8,381 nucleotides of DNA from Bacteroidota bacterium. GTDB lineage: Bacteria; Bacteroidota; Bacteroidia; NS11-12g; UBA9320. A model generated the notes under the pieces. The model was not told the DNA's origin. It did not search any database and saw nothing but the letters and a program-made list of their open reading frames with translations. Location: NCBI GenBank assembly GCA_947499775.1, contig CANMPY010000060.1:1-8381 (forward strand), in the 5' to 3' direction. Numbering within the stretch: the first letter of the stretch is position 1; the number at the start of each line of letters is the position of its first letter. The position numbers and the translations under genes were made by a program. Below, piece by piece: positions 1 through 5,871 of this stretch.

Positions 1-510
1 GGATTTGAAAATTGGAATATTACCATCGACAGTGTTCCTTTTAACTACAATACCTCAAATGCTGAAATTATTGCAGCAGGCGGTTCGCCCAACGTCATAC
101 GGACTGCCGATGCCAAAAGCGGAAGATCTGCCTTAAAAATAAAGAACAGTATACATAATTCGCAGGATTATTTCGGAGGTCTTTTTTTAGGATCACCTGG
201 TTCAGGTGGATTAACAGGAGGATATCCATTTTCTCAAAAACCCGATAGCTTTGGTTTTTATTATAAATCGAAATTAGATGCCGATACAGGGTTTATTTAT
301 TTGTTTTTCAAAAAGGATGGTGATGTAATTGGTGTTGCAGGCGTTGATTTAATGGGAAATCATTCGGTTTATACCAGACTATGTACAGAGATTGTTTTTT
401 TTGATAGTCAAACCCCTGATACAGTAGCAATGGTAGTTTTTTCAGGCGATATGAATGCTATTAATTCGGCTGGAAGTTATGTGCAATTGGATAGTCTTTT
501 TTTGATAGGT
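1..510 (+). repeat. First copy of a duplicated beta-sandwich unit (protein level)
   Basis: This is unit one of a two-unit internal duplication in the partial secreted protein. Shared landmarks with unit two (526-1071), in the same order, are FENW against FELW, SALKIKN against FSIKITT, GFYYKSK against GFWYKSA, and an ending with an aspartate-containing strand (LDSLFL against VDDISI). The first few residues of the unit may lie outside the window. The match is visible in protein and is too diverged to be obvious in DNA. Confidence 0.65.
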
Positions 511-1344
511 GCTACGCAAAAATTACCAAATCCAAGTTTTGAATTATGGAATACCTTTCAAAACGAGGTGGTGTCTGATTGGGTAAGTTCTAATATGTTT
601 CTTGTAAAGGGAAGTTTGCCCAGTGTAGTGAAATCTACAGAGAAGCATGGAGGTAATTTTTCAATAAAAATTACAACGGCGCTAGGCGATGGTGGCTTTC
701 CAACCGGTTTTATTACCAATGGCAATATGAATGATTTTCCTTATGGAGGAACGCGTATTTATGGCAACCCTCAAAAATTGGGCTTTTGGTATAAATCTGC
801 GCCATTGGTTAAAGATACAGCCATTGTATTAATATCAACAACGCGGCATGATATAGCAGGCGATACCATGCAAGAAATTTTTTATAAAGTGATTAAATTG
901 AATGCTGCAGCTAATTGGACGTATAAGGAAATTAGTTTTACATACAACAATAGCTCAAAACGAGTTGATTCAATATTTATGGCATTTGCATCAAGCAATC
1001 TAGATGAGAATCCGGGTGCTGCTAAAGTTGGTTCAAACTTGTTAGTTGACGATATTTCAATAGCCTATTATCCAAATGCTATTTCAAAACTTAGTTTATA
1101 TGGTATTAAGGCATGGCCTGTTCCAGCAAGTTCATTATTGCAATTAAGTTTAGATCAATATCAAAGCGAAAGCGCAAAAGTGCAAATATTTGGAAATGGG
1201 GGGATTTTAATAAAAGTAGTAACCGTAAACGTTAACGACGGCAAAGCCGCAGTTGATATTTCAAATTTACCAAACGGCCATTACCTTACCGTAATATCTT
1301 CTCAGGAAAAGGATTGGCGAATTCCGTTTATCGTTTTACATTAA
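1..1344 (+). CDS. Secreted protein with two beta-sandwich repeats and a probable T9SS type A tail (5' partial)
   Basis: The frame is open from the first base, so the gene starts upstream of the window and 447 residues are visible. A TTG at 301 lies in mid-domain and is not a credible start. Two related units follow each other. Residues 1-170 begin GFENWN and end LDSLFLIG. Residues 176-357 begin NPSFELWN and end LVDDISI. Both carry an SxLKI or FSIKI strand and a GFYYKS or GFWYKS motif. Such modules resemble the carbohydrate-binding-like beta-sandwiches of Bacteroidota secreted proteins, but the ligand is unknown. Residues 361-447 look like a degenerate type A T9SS sorting domain: WPVPAS at 372-377 replaces the usual YPNP, and LPNGHYLTVIS near the end matches the family pattern. 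The product is therefore probably exported and surface-attached or released. The gene converges on recR with a 37-base gap. Coding is secure, the T9SS tail is likely, and the function is unknown. Confidence 0.85.
   Translation, partial: GFENWNITIDSVPFNYNTSNAEIIAAGGSPNVIRTADAKSGRSALKIKNSIHNSQDYFGGLFLGSPGSGGLTGGYPFSQKPDSFGFYYKSKLDADTGFIYLFFKKDGDVIGVAGVDLMGNHSVYTRLCTEIVFFDSQTPDTVAMVVFSGDMNAINSAGSYVQLDSLFLIGATQKLPNPSFELWNTFQNEVVSDWVSSNMFLVKGSLPSVVKSTEKHGGNFSIKITTALGDGGFPTGFITNGNMNDFPYGGTRIYGNPQKLGFWYKSAPLVKDTAIVLISTTRHDIAGDTMQEIFYKVIKLNAAANWTYKEISFTYNNSSKRVDSIFMAFASSNLDENPGAAKVGSNLLVDDISIAYYPNAISKLSLYGIKAWPVPASSLLQLSLDQYQSESAKVQIFGNGGILIKVVTVNVNDGKAAVDISNLPNGHYLTVISSQEKDWRIPFIVLH
526..1071 (+). 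repeat. Second copy of the duplicated beta-sandwich unit (protein level)
   Basis: Unit two of the duplication covers window residues 176-357 of the partial protein. It starts at PNPSFELW, carries GFWYKSAPL near the middle and ends at LLVDDISI, just before the C-terminal sorting domain. It pairs with the unit at 1-510. The divergence between the copies suggests an old duplication of a ligand-binding module rather than a recent one. Confidence 0.65.
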
Positions 1345-1357
1345 ACAAATAGAGTCC

Positions 1358-1378
1358 TTCTACTGAGAAATTGTAGGA
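1358..1378. other. Weak hairpin between convergent stop codons
   Basis: TTCTAC at 1358-1363 can pair with GTAGGA at 1373-1378 (six pairs, one of them G-T) around a nine-base loop. It lies in the 37-base gap between the first gene and recR. There is no T-run after it on either strand, so it is at best a weak bidirectional transcription-end structure and could be chance. Confidence 0.2.
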
Positions 1379-1381
1379 TTG

Positions 1382-1984
1382 TTAAGTAATCAAGATACGA
1401 CCGAGGAGGGAACGTCCTAGGGTTATTTCGTCAGCAAATTCAAGCTCTCCACCAATAGCTATGCCGCGTGAAATTTGAGTTATTTTAATACTCAAATCCT
1501 TAAGTTTTTTAGAAATATAAAAAGAGGTCGTATCCCCTTCCATTGTCGCACTTAATGCGAGAATAACTTCATCGGTTTGGTTTTTATCTACCCGTCTTAA
1601 TAAGCTGCTAATATTAATATCTTCAGGACCAATGCCATCCAAGGGCGATATTAAGCCATTAAGTACATGATAGGTTCCAGAATATTGGCCTGTACTTTCA
1701 ATCGAAATACAATCCTGAAAATCTTTTACAACGCATATAACATTTTTGTTTCGGTTAATGCTTTTGCAAATGTCACAGGTTTCTGTTTCGGCTACATTAT
1801 GGCATATTGAACAAAATTGAAGATTGGTTTTTAAATTTAGAATGGCTTTTGCCAAAGCACCCACTGAGCTCTCATTTTGCTTCATCAAATGAATAACCAT
1901 ACGCAAAGCAGTTTTTTTGCCAATGCCAGGAAATTGGGATAGCTCATTTACAGCCTGTTCGAGTACTTTTGATGGAAGGTTCAT
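1382..1984 (-). CDS. recR: Recombination mediator protein RecR
   Basis: The 200-residue product matches the usual RecR length of about 200. RecR works with RecO (and RecF) in the cytoplasm to load RecA onto SSB-coated single-stranded DNA at gaps. The domains are in the family order: a helix-hairpin-helix DNA-binding motif around FPGIGKKTALRM (18-29), with K24 and R28 in the expected basic positions; a zinc finger with C58, C61, C70 and C73; a Toprim domain from about residue 81 containing TGQYSGTYHVLNG and SPLDGIGPEDI; and the C-terminal GGELEFADEITLGRSLLGR signature (178-196). One oddity is K87 in VVKDFQD, where RecR normally has a glutamate (VVE). The ATG start at 1984 gives the standard N-terminus, and no Shine-Dalgarno is visible. 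The gene is divergent from the tRNA and convergent with the upstream secreted-protein gene, so it is probably monocistronic. Confidence 0.97.
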   Translation of the reverse strand: MNLPSKVLEQAVNELSQFPGIGKKTALRMVIHLMKQNESSVGALAKAILNLKTNLQFCSICHNVAETETCDICKSINRNKNVICVVKDFQDCISIESTGQYSGTYHVLNGLISPLDGIGPEDINISSLLRRVDKNQTDEVILALSATMEGDTTSFYISKKLKDLSIKITQISRGIAIGGELEFADEITLGRSLLGRILIT

Positions 1985-2032
1985 TTATAAACGACGGTAT
2001 TTTTTTACTTCGTATAAACTAAATTAGGAGTG

Positions 2033-2040
2033 CAAAAATA
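2033..2040 (-). promoter_or_regulatory. Candidate recR promoter -7 box
   Basis: Read on the minus strand this is TATTTTTG, a full match to the Bacteroidota -7 consensus TAnnTTTG. It lies about 50 bases before the recR ATG, giving an inferred leader of roughly 40 bases. No TTG stands at the usual -33 spacing; the nearest (minus strand, 2070-2072) is about 29 bases upstream, which is too far. The call therefore rests on the -7 box and its position only. Confidence 0.45.
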
Positions 2041-2113
2041 AGTTGAATAAAAAAGAAAGCAGTCACTTTCAAAAAAACTCTAAAAAAAGCGCCTAGTTTT
2101 TCTAAAGGCATCG

Positions 2114-2121
2114 TACTTTTG
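2114..2121 (+). promoter_or_regulatory. Candidate tRNA-Pro promoter -7 box
   Basis: TACTTTTG fully matches TAnnTTTG and ends 17 bases before the mature tRNA start. Initiation a few bases past the box would leave a 5' leader of about 10 bases for RNase P to remove. The upstream -33 region is a T-run after CTAG rather than a clear TTG. The box faces away from the candidate recR promoter at 2033-2040. Confidence 0.5.
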
Positions 2122-2138
2122 CGCTCCGATAATAAAAA

Positions 2139-2212
2139 CGGGGTGTAGCTCAGCCCGGTAGAGTACACGTCTGGGGGGCGTGTGGTCGCAAGTTCGAATC
2201 TTGTCACCCCGA
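2139..2212 (+). tRNA. tRNA-Pro (anticodon GGG)
   Basis: A complete cloverleaf can be drawn by hand. The acceptor stem pairs CGGGGTG (2139-2145) with CACCCCG (2205-2211) in seven of seven positions. The D stem is GCTC/GAGT with a GG in the loop. The anticodon stem CACGT/GCGTG closes loop CTGGGGG (2171-2177), with anticodon GGG at 2173-2175 after the invariant T. The variable loop is five bases, and the T stem GCAAG/CTTGT closes loop TTCGAAT. The unusual first pair C1-G72 and discriminator A2212 fit proline tRNAs. CCA is not encoded; the next bases are CTA, so the tail must be added by nucleotidyltransferase. The GGG anticodon reads CCC and CCU codons. It is a single-gene unit with its own -7 box and a strong terminator. 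Confidence 0.97.
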
Positions 2213-2222
2213 CTAATGAGAT

Positions 2223-2260
2223 AAAGGGTTGCAGACTTTATAAATCTGCAACCCTTTTTT
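2223..2260 (+). terminator. Intrinsic terminator of tRNA-Pro
   Basis: A perfect 13-base inverted repeat (AAAGGGTTGCAGA at 2223-2235 and its complement at 2245-2257) flanks a nine-base loop and ends in a run of six T. It starts 10 bases after the tRNA 3' end, so the tRNA transcript should end here. The A-run on the left arm means it could also work on the opposite strand. Confidence 0.93.
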
Positions 2261-2315
2261 ATTTGCCTAATTTTTAAACAGTTTATGAATTGCTTTAAAA
2301 AAACAACAAGGGAAG

Positions 2316-2352
2316 GTGTGGTCGCAAGTTCAAATCTAAGCACCCCGACTAA
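2316..2352 (+). pseudogene. Decayed 3' fragment of a second tRNA-Pro
   Basis: This stretch repeats 2180-2216 (anticodon-stem end, variable loop, T arm, acceptor 3' strand and four bases past the discriminator) at a constant offset of 136 bases. Identity is 33 of 37, including a 16-base exact block (2316-2331) and a 12-base exact block (2341-2352). Weaker similarity reaches back to about 2310. No 5' half exists: there is no CGGGGTG partner upstream. Three of the four changes fall in the 3' strand of the T stem and break it, so the fragment cannot fold as a tRNA. It is either the remains of a tandem tRNA duplication or an attachment-site-like repeat left by a lost element that integrated at the tRNA 3' end. 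The intact gene's terminator is not duplicated. Confidence 0.85.
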
Positions 2353-2382
2353 ATAGACATCGTTAGGGTACTTTTTTTTAGT

Positions 2383-2390
2383 TAATTTTG
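2383..2390 (+). promoter_or_regulatory. Candidate tmk promoter -7 box
   Basis: TAATTTTG is a full match to TAnnTTTG, only 12 bases before the tmk ATG. A GTTAG at 2362-2366, about 17 bases upstream, is a near match to the -33 TTG. Initiation just downstream of the box would give a leader of only some 6-8 bases, so the tmk message may be almost leaderless. The box lies 31 bases past the tRNA fragment. Confidence 0.55.
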
Positions 2391-2402
2391 ACCCTCTGAT
2401 TC

Positions 2403-3020
2403 ATGAAGAAAAATCTATTTATTGCCTTTGAGGGAATTGATGGTTGCGGAAAAAGCACACAAGCTAAACTTTTAACCGAAAGGCTTTTAAAAGAAGGACA
2501 TAAAGTATATAGCACATTTGAGCCAACGGATAGCGAAATTGGACAATTAATTCGAAATGTATTTGCTCGTAAAATTGATTCAAACCACCACACTATTGCT
2601 GCACTTTTTTTGGCCGATCGTTTTCATCATTTATTAAACAAAACGAATGGCATACTGTCTAAAATGGAGGAGGGTTACACGGTCATTACCGATCGCTATT
2701 ATTTTTCGTCCTATGCTTATCACAGCGTTCATATGCCAATGGAATGGGTTATTGAAGCCAATGCGCCTTGCGCCGAAATGCTTAGACCGGATTTAACCAT
2801 TTACATTGATATTTCACCAAAAGTAAGCATGGATCGAATTCAAAAAAACAGGGAAAGCACTGAGCTTTATGAGACACTTGATAACCTTACACTGGTTAAA
2901 GCTAATTACTACAAAGCGTTTGATAAATTAAAAGAACAAGAAGCCATTTTTATAACAGACGGAAACCGCTTACCTGAACATATAGCGCAGGATATTCAAC
3001 AAAAAATAAGAGGACTTTAA
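2403..3020 (+). CDS. tmk: Thymidylate kinase (dTMP kinase)
   Basis: The 205-residue product has the normal bacterial TMK length. It phosphorylates dTMP to dTDP with ATP in the cytoplasm, an essential step of dTTP synthesis. The Walker A loop GIDGCGKST covers 11-19. EPTD at 40-43 and R51 belong to the nucleotide-binding region, ALFLADRFHH at 67-76 carries R73 of the dTMP site, and the DRYYFSSYAY motif (97-106) contains the conserved DR pair. The lid region around DRIQKNRES (144-152) supplies arginines, while the P-loop has no arginine, as in the bacterial (type II) arrangement. The ATG at 2403 puts the P-loop at the usual distance from the N-terminus; no Shine-Dalgarno precedes it. It is preceded by its own -7 box and followed by a gap of about 140 bases with another promoter, so it appears monocistronic. 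Confidence 0.96.
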   Translation: MKKNLFIAFEGIDGCGKSTQAKLLTERLLKEGHKVYSTFEPTDSEIGQLIRNVFARKIDSNHHTIAALFLADRFHHLLNKTNGILSKMEEGYTVITDRYYFSSYAYHSVHMPMEWVIEANAPCAEMLRPDLTIYIDISPKVSMDRIQKNRESTELYETLDNLTLVKANYYKAFDKLKEQEAIFITDGNRLPEHIAQDIQQKIRGL

Positions 3021-3087
3021 ATACAGGGCGCCTTTTTATTTAATTGAAAATGCAAAAAAGAGGGATAAATCTCATCATGCCCTGTAT
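3021..3087 (+). other. Spaced inverted repeat just after the tmk stop
   Basis: ATACAGGGC at 3021-3029, immediately after the tmk stop codon, is an exact inverted repeat of GCCCTGTAT at 3079-3087, with 49 bases between. The transcript could fold into a long-range stem that brings the tmk 3' end close to a downstream point. No T-run follows, so it is not a standard intrinsic terminator. A role in mRNA 3' end protection is possible but unproven. Confidence 0.4.
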
Positions 3088-3133
3088 CTTGCTTATATCA
3101 TAAATCTAACTTTATTTGGTATTTCAATTTAAT

Positions 3134-3141
3134 TATCTTTG
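3134..3141 (+). promoter_or_regulatory. Candidate promoter -7 box of the 901-residue exported protein gene
   Basis: TATCTTTG fully matches TAnnTTTG and lies 21 bases before the ATG at 3163. A TTTG at 3115-3118 stands about 15 bases upstream, slightly closer than the usual -33 spacing. The in-frame TTG at 3139 overlaps this box, so that codon would not be transcribed as part of the message if the promoter is real. This is a strong argument for the ATG start. Confidence 0.55.
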
Positions 3142-3162
3142 TTTTATAAAAAAATTGGAATT

Positions 3163-5868
3163 ATGATTAAAAATTACCTTTTTGGCTTAGTATTACTATT
3201 TTTATCGCCCCTTGGATTTAGTCAACACACCGAGGTGAAGGGTAAGATTACAGATGACCTTCCACAGTATAACACTCAAAAGTTTTATAAAAAATCAGCG
3301 GCAAAGCCTAAAACATGCGGCAATGATACGGTAGAGTATGCCCGACGTAAGGCCTCTGCCTATAATTCAATAAGCATGCGTAAGAATTATTCTTTGGGCC
3401 AAATTTATGGAGCTCCTCAAGATATTACCGTTCATGGGTTTACCTTTTATGCATGGGCCGTTGCAAGCCCTCCAACCGATAAAACCATCCGCGTTATTTG
3501 CAATATCTATAGGGCAGGGGCAGATTCTCTGCCAAGTGGTAGCCCATTGCGAAGCGACACGGTAACAATTGATTCGACTTTTGGCGGTGGATTATTATCA
3601 AAACTTGAAAAACGCTGTACCTTTAAATCACCCGTTACGGTTAATTATCCCTATGTACTTACGGTTGAATCGGACAGTACAAACTTAAGTACGGGATTAG
3701 TAGCCAATTCATGGGCTAACGCCGACGGCGATTCGGCCAATCTATTATGTGGTTCGGTAAGTGGGCGTTGGTATCGAGGCTTAAGTTTAAATATTGGTGG
3801 AACACGACTGAATGCCGATATGCAGTTTTACCCGCATGTAAGTTATAAGTTTGGAACTGATTTTACAGTACCTGAATGTTTTAATTTCAAGGACTCGGCC
3901 CGTTTTAAAAATGAAAGCTATGCCAATGTAGCAGGCAGTAAATTTTATAGTTTATACTCCTTTTATAATATTGAGCAATATACCCATCAATGGAATTACG
4001 GCGAAATGCCCTGGAATTATAACGGCATCAATGGCTTATATAAATACAATGGCAAGGGAAATTTTAATATTAGGTTGGTAACCTATATGTATCAATGGCG
4101 CGGCAATAGTCCATGTTTGGATACAGCATCAAAAATCCTTTATTTTAAACCTAAAAATCCAGTGGCCGTTTCAAGTACAAATATATGTAGAGGCGACGAA
4201 GCCAATATTGAAGTAGCCTCAGACACAGGCACTATCATTAAGTGGTATAAAAACCCATCTGGCAGTTCAGTTTTTACAGGCAATACAAATAAATTAGGCA
4301 AGATTCAAAGTAATGATACTTTTTATGTTAAGGCTATAAATTATGCTTGCGAAAGCGGATTTACACAACTAATTATTAATGTAAATGATTACCCTAGCCA
4401 CCCGCAAACGCGCGACGATAGCATTTGTTTTGGTGCCAAAGCCAATCTTGAAGCCAAAGCCAATATTGGAATTACCGAATGGTATATGGATAGTACATTT
4501 TTGCCTTTTTATAATGGCAACGTGTTTCAAACAGGGAGTATATCAAAGGATGCTTCCTATTTTGTAAGGGTCAATAATAATGGATGCTATAGCCCATTTT
4601 TTAAAACCGTAACGGCTTATGTTGATGCTAGTTTTGCACCTGACGAGCCTATTGTTTCAAACGATACGAACCTGTGTTTTCGGCCTTTAGGAAAAGCGCT
4701 ATTAAAGGCATTTAGTACATCAAATGATTCGTTGCGTTGGTATGATGTGCCAAGCGGTGGAAGCAGTATTGCATCGGGCAAATCCTATACGTTTACACCT
4801 AGTACTGTCGGAACAGCCTTTATCTATGTTGAGGCTCAAAAATCGACCTGCGCCAGTTCAAGGCTTGGAATAAAAATTACCACTACAGATTATCCTTCTT
4901 TTAGTCAGGTGTTTACCGATGAGCGATGCAAGGGCGATACCGCACAAGTTGGCGCTCTATTAAGTGCTTTTGGAACGGTAAATTGGTACACTAAACTAAC
5001 AGGAGGAGCCATAATAGATAAGGGTTTAGTGATTCGCTATTATACAAATAAGTCTATTAATTTATATGCCGAAGCTGAGGATAATGGGTGCATCAATCCA
5101 ACACGTTCTTTGGTTAGTATAAAAATTAATGCTTACGATTCCATTACCAAAATTGATGTTCCACTTGTGTGTGGCAATGCGAAAGTAACATTGAAAGTAA
5201 CTGCTGGTACAAATGTGGTAAAATGGTATGCTGACGAAGCAGCTACAACCCTTTTAGCTTCTACTGCAGCTTACACAACACCTAATTTATTGGTATCTAC
5301 CAACTATTATTTTAAAGTATCTAAAAATGGATGTACAAGTCCTGTATATACCGTATTGGCCGAGGTGCTTCCGCTACCTGTATCAGGCTATAATTATAGC
5401 TTTATCAGTGGACATAGAATGAGCTTTGTTCCTTATGTAACCACAGGCGTTACTTACAAGTGGCATATGGGCGATGGAAATACCTATACGAGTAAATTTG
5501 TAACGCATAAGTATGCCTCATACGGAACCTATTCGATAAAACTCATTGTAAAATTTATTACAAGTGGATGTGCCGACAGTGCAAGTCAAGATATTTTATA
5601 TGATTTTTCGGGAGTGAAACCAGTGGCAAATCAACCACAGTTAACCTTGTTTCCCAATCCAACTTCAAATGCCTTTATAGTAAAACTTAGTCCTGAATTA
5701 AGTAAAGGAAACTTGTCGATACTAAGCATTGAAGGTAAAGTAATACTGCAGCGTAATTTGAATGGGTTAACCGAAATAGAGATAAAAGAGGGTATGGCCT
5801 CCGGCACATATATTGTAAAGGTGCAAACAGGTCAACTCGTACGCTACGAAAAGTTAATTGTTAGATAA
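3163..5868 (+). CDS. Exported Ig-like/PKD repeat protein with T9SS type A sorting domain
   Basis: The 901-residue product is a predicted secreted or surface protein of unknown target. The ATG at 3163 opens a textbook signal peptide: a lysine, then the LFGLVLLFL hydrophobic core, ending near GFSQ (19-21). Residues about 52-232 form an unassigned beta-rich domain. Residues 234-329 look like a degenerate PKD fold (HQWNYGE at 275-281). Five Ig-like repeats of about 80 residues follow (333-736); each has a WY pair, at 361, 440, 526, 608 and 688, and a late NGC- or AC-type cysteine. A clear PKD domain (740-812) carries YKWHMGDG. Residues 828-901 are a type A T9SS sorting domain, starting LFPNPTSNAF and ending in a basic KLIVR tail, which directs passage through the outer membrane and is normally cleaved. 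The architecture suggests an adhesin or structural stalk; no enzyme domain is seen. The gene is convergent with the next one, the stops being 3 bases apart. Confidence 0.93.
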   Translation: MIKNYLFGLVLLFLSPLGFSQHTEVKGKITDDLPQYNTQKFYKKSAAKPKTCGNDTVEYARRKASAYNSISMRKNYSLGQIYGAPQDITVHGFTFYAWAVASPPTDKTIRVICNIYRAGADSLPSGSPLRSDTVTIDSTFGGGLLSKLEKRCTFKSPVTVNYPYVLTVESDSTNLSTGLVANSWANADGDSANLLCGSVSGRWYRGLSLNIGGTRLNADMQFYPHVSYKFGTDFTVPECFNFKDSARFKNESYANVAGSKFYSLYSFYNIEQYTHQWNYGEMPWNYNGINGLYKYNGKGNFNIRLVTYMYQWRGNSPCLDTASKILYFKPKNPVAVSSTNICRGDEANIEVASDTGTIIKWYKNPSGSSVFTGNTNKLGKIQSNDTFYVKAINYACESGFTQLIINVNDYPSHPQTRDDSICFGAKANLEAKANIGITEWYMDSTFLPFYNGNVFQTGSISKDASYFVRVNNNGCYSPFFKTVTAYVDASFAPDEPIVSNDTNLCFRPLGKALLKAFSTSNDSLRWYDVPSGGSSIASGKSYTFTPSTVGTAFIYVEAQKSTCASSRLGIKITTTDYPSFSQVFTDERCKGDTAQVGALLSAFGTVNWYTKLTGGAIIDKGLVIRYYTNKSINLYAEAEDNGCINPTRSLVSIKINAYDSITKIDVPLVCGNAKVTLKVTAGTNVVKWYADEAATTLLASTAAYTTPNLLVSTNYYFKVSKNGCTSPVYTVLAEVLPLPVSGYNYSFISGHRMSFVPYVTTGVTYKWHMGDGNTYTSKFVTHKYASYGTYSIKLIVKFITSGCADSASQDILYDFSGVKPVANQPQLTLFPNPTSNAFIVKLSPELSKGNLSILSIEGKVILQRNLNGLTEIEIKEGMASGTYIVKVQTGQLVRYEKLIVR
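4159..5370 (+). repeat. Array of five Ig-like repeats (protein level)
   Basis: Five consecutive units of about 80 residues share a [KERN]WY core and a following SG/TG-type loop such as SGGSSIASG or TGGAIIDKG. The WY pairs are 79, 86, 82 and 80 residues apart. DNA identity between units is low, so this is an old, diverged array without obvious recent recombination. Confidence 0.8.
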
Positions 5869-5871
5869 CAT

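Noticed and set aside
301..303. TTG as the start codon of the first gene
   Set aside because: The same frame is open to base 1 and encodes the first beta-sandwich unit upstream of it, so the TTG is an internal leucine.
2019..2343. Two minus-strand open frames (2019-2207 and 2080-2343) with peptides such as RFELATT
   Set aside because: Both read antisense through the tRNA-Pro gene and its 3' fragment. The RFELATT-type peptide is simply the translated complement of the tRNA T arm, a familiar spurious annotation.
2139..2352. Two functional tandem tRNA-Pro genes, or a complete integrated element between the two repeats
   Set aside because: The second copy lacks a 5' half and has a broken T stem. 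The 136-base interval holds only the tRNA terminator and AT-rich sequence, with no room for an integrase or cargo.
2378..2593. Minus-strand open frame of 71 codons
   Set aside because: It is antisense to the start of tmk, whose P-loop and family motifs make the plus strand the real coding strand.
4385..4567. Small plus-strand frame inside the 901-residue protein gene
   Set aside because: It lies in another frame of a well-supported coding region, with low-complexity composition and no recognisable feature.
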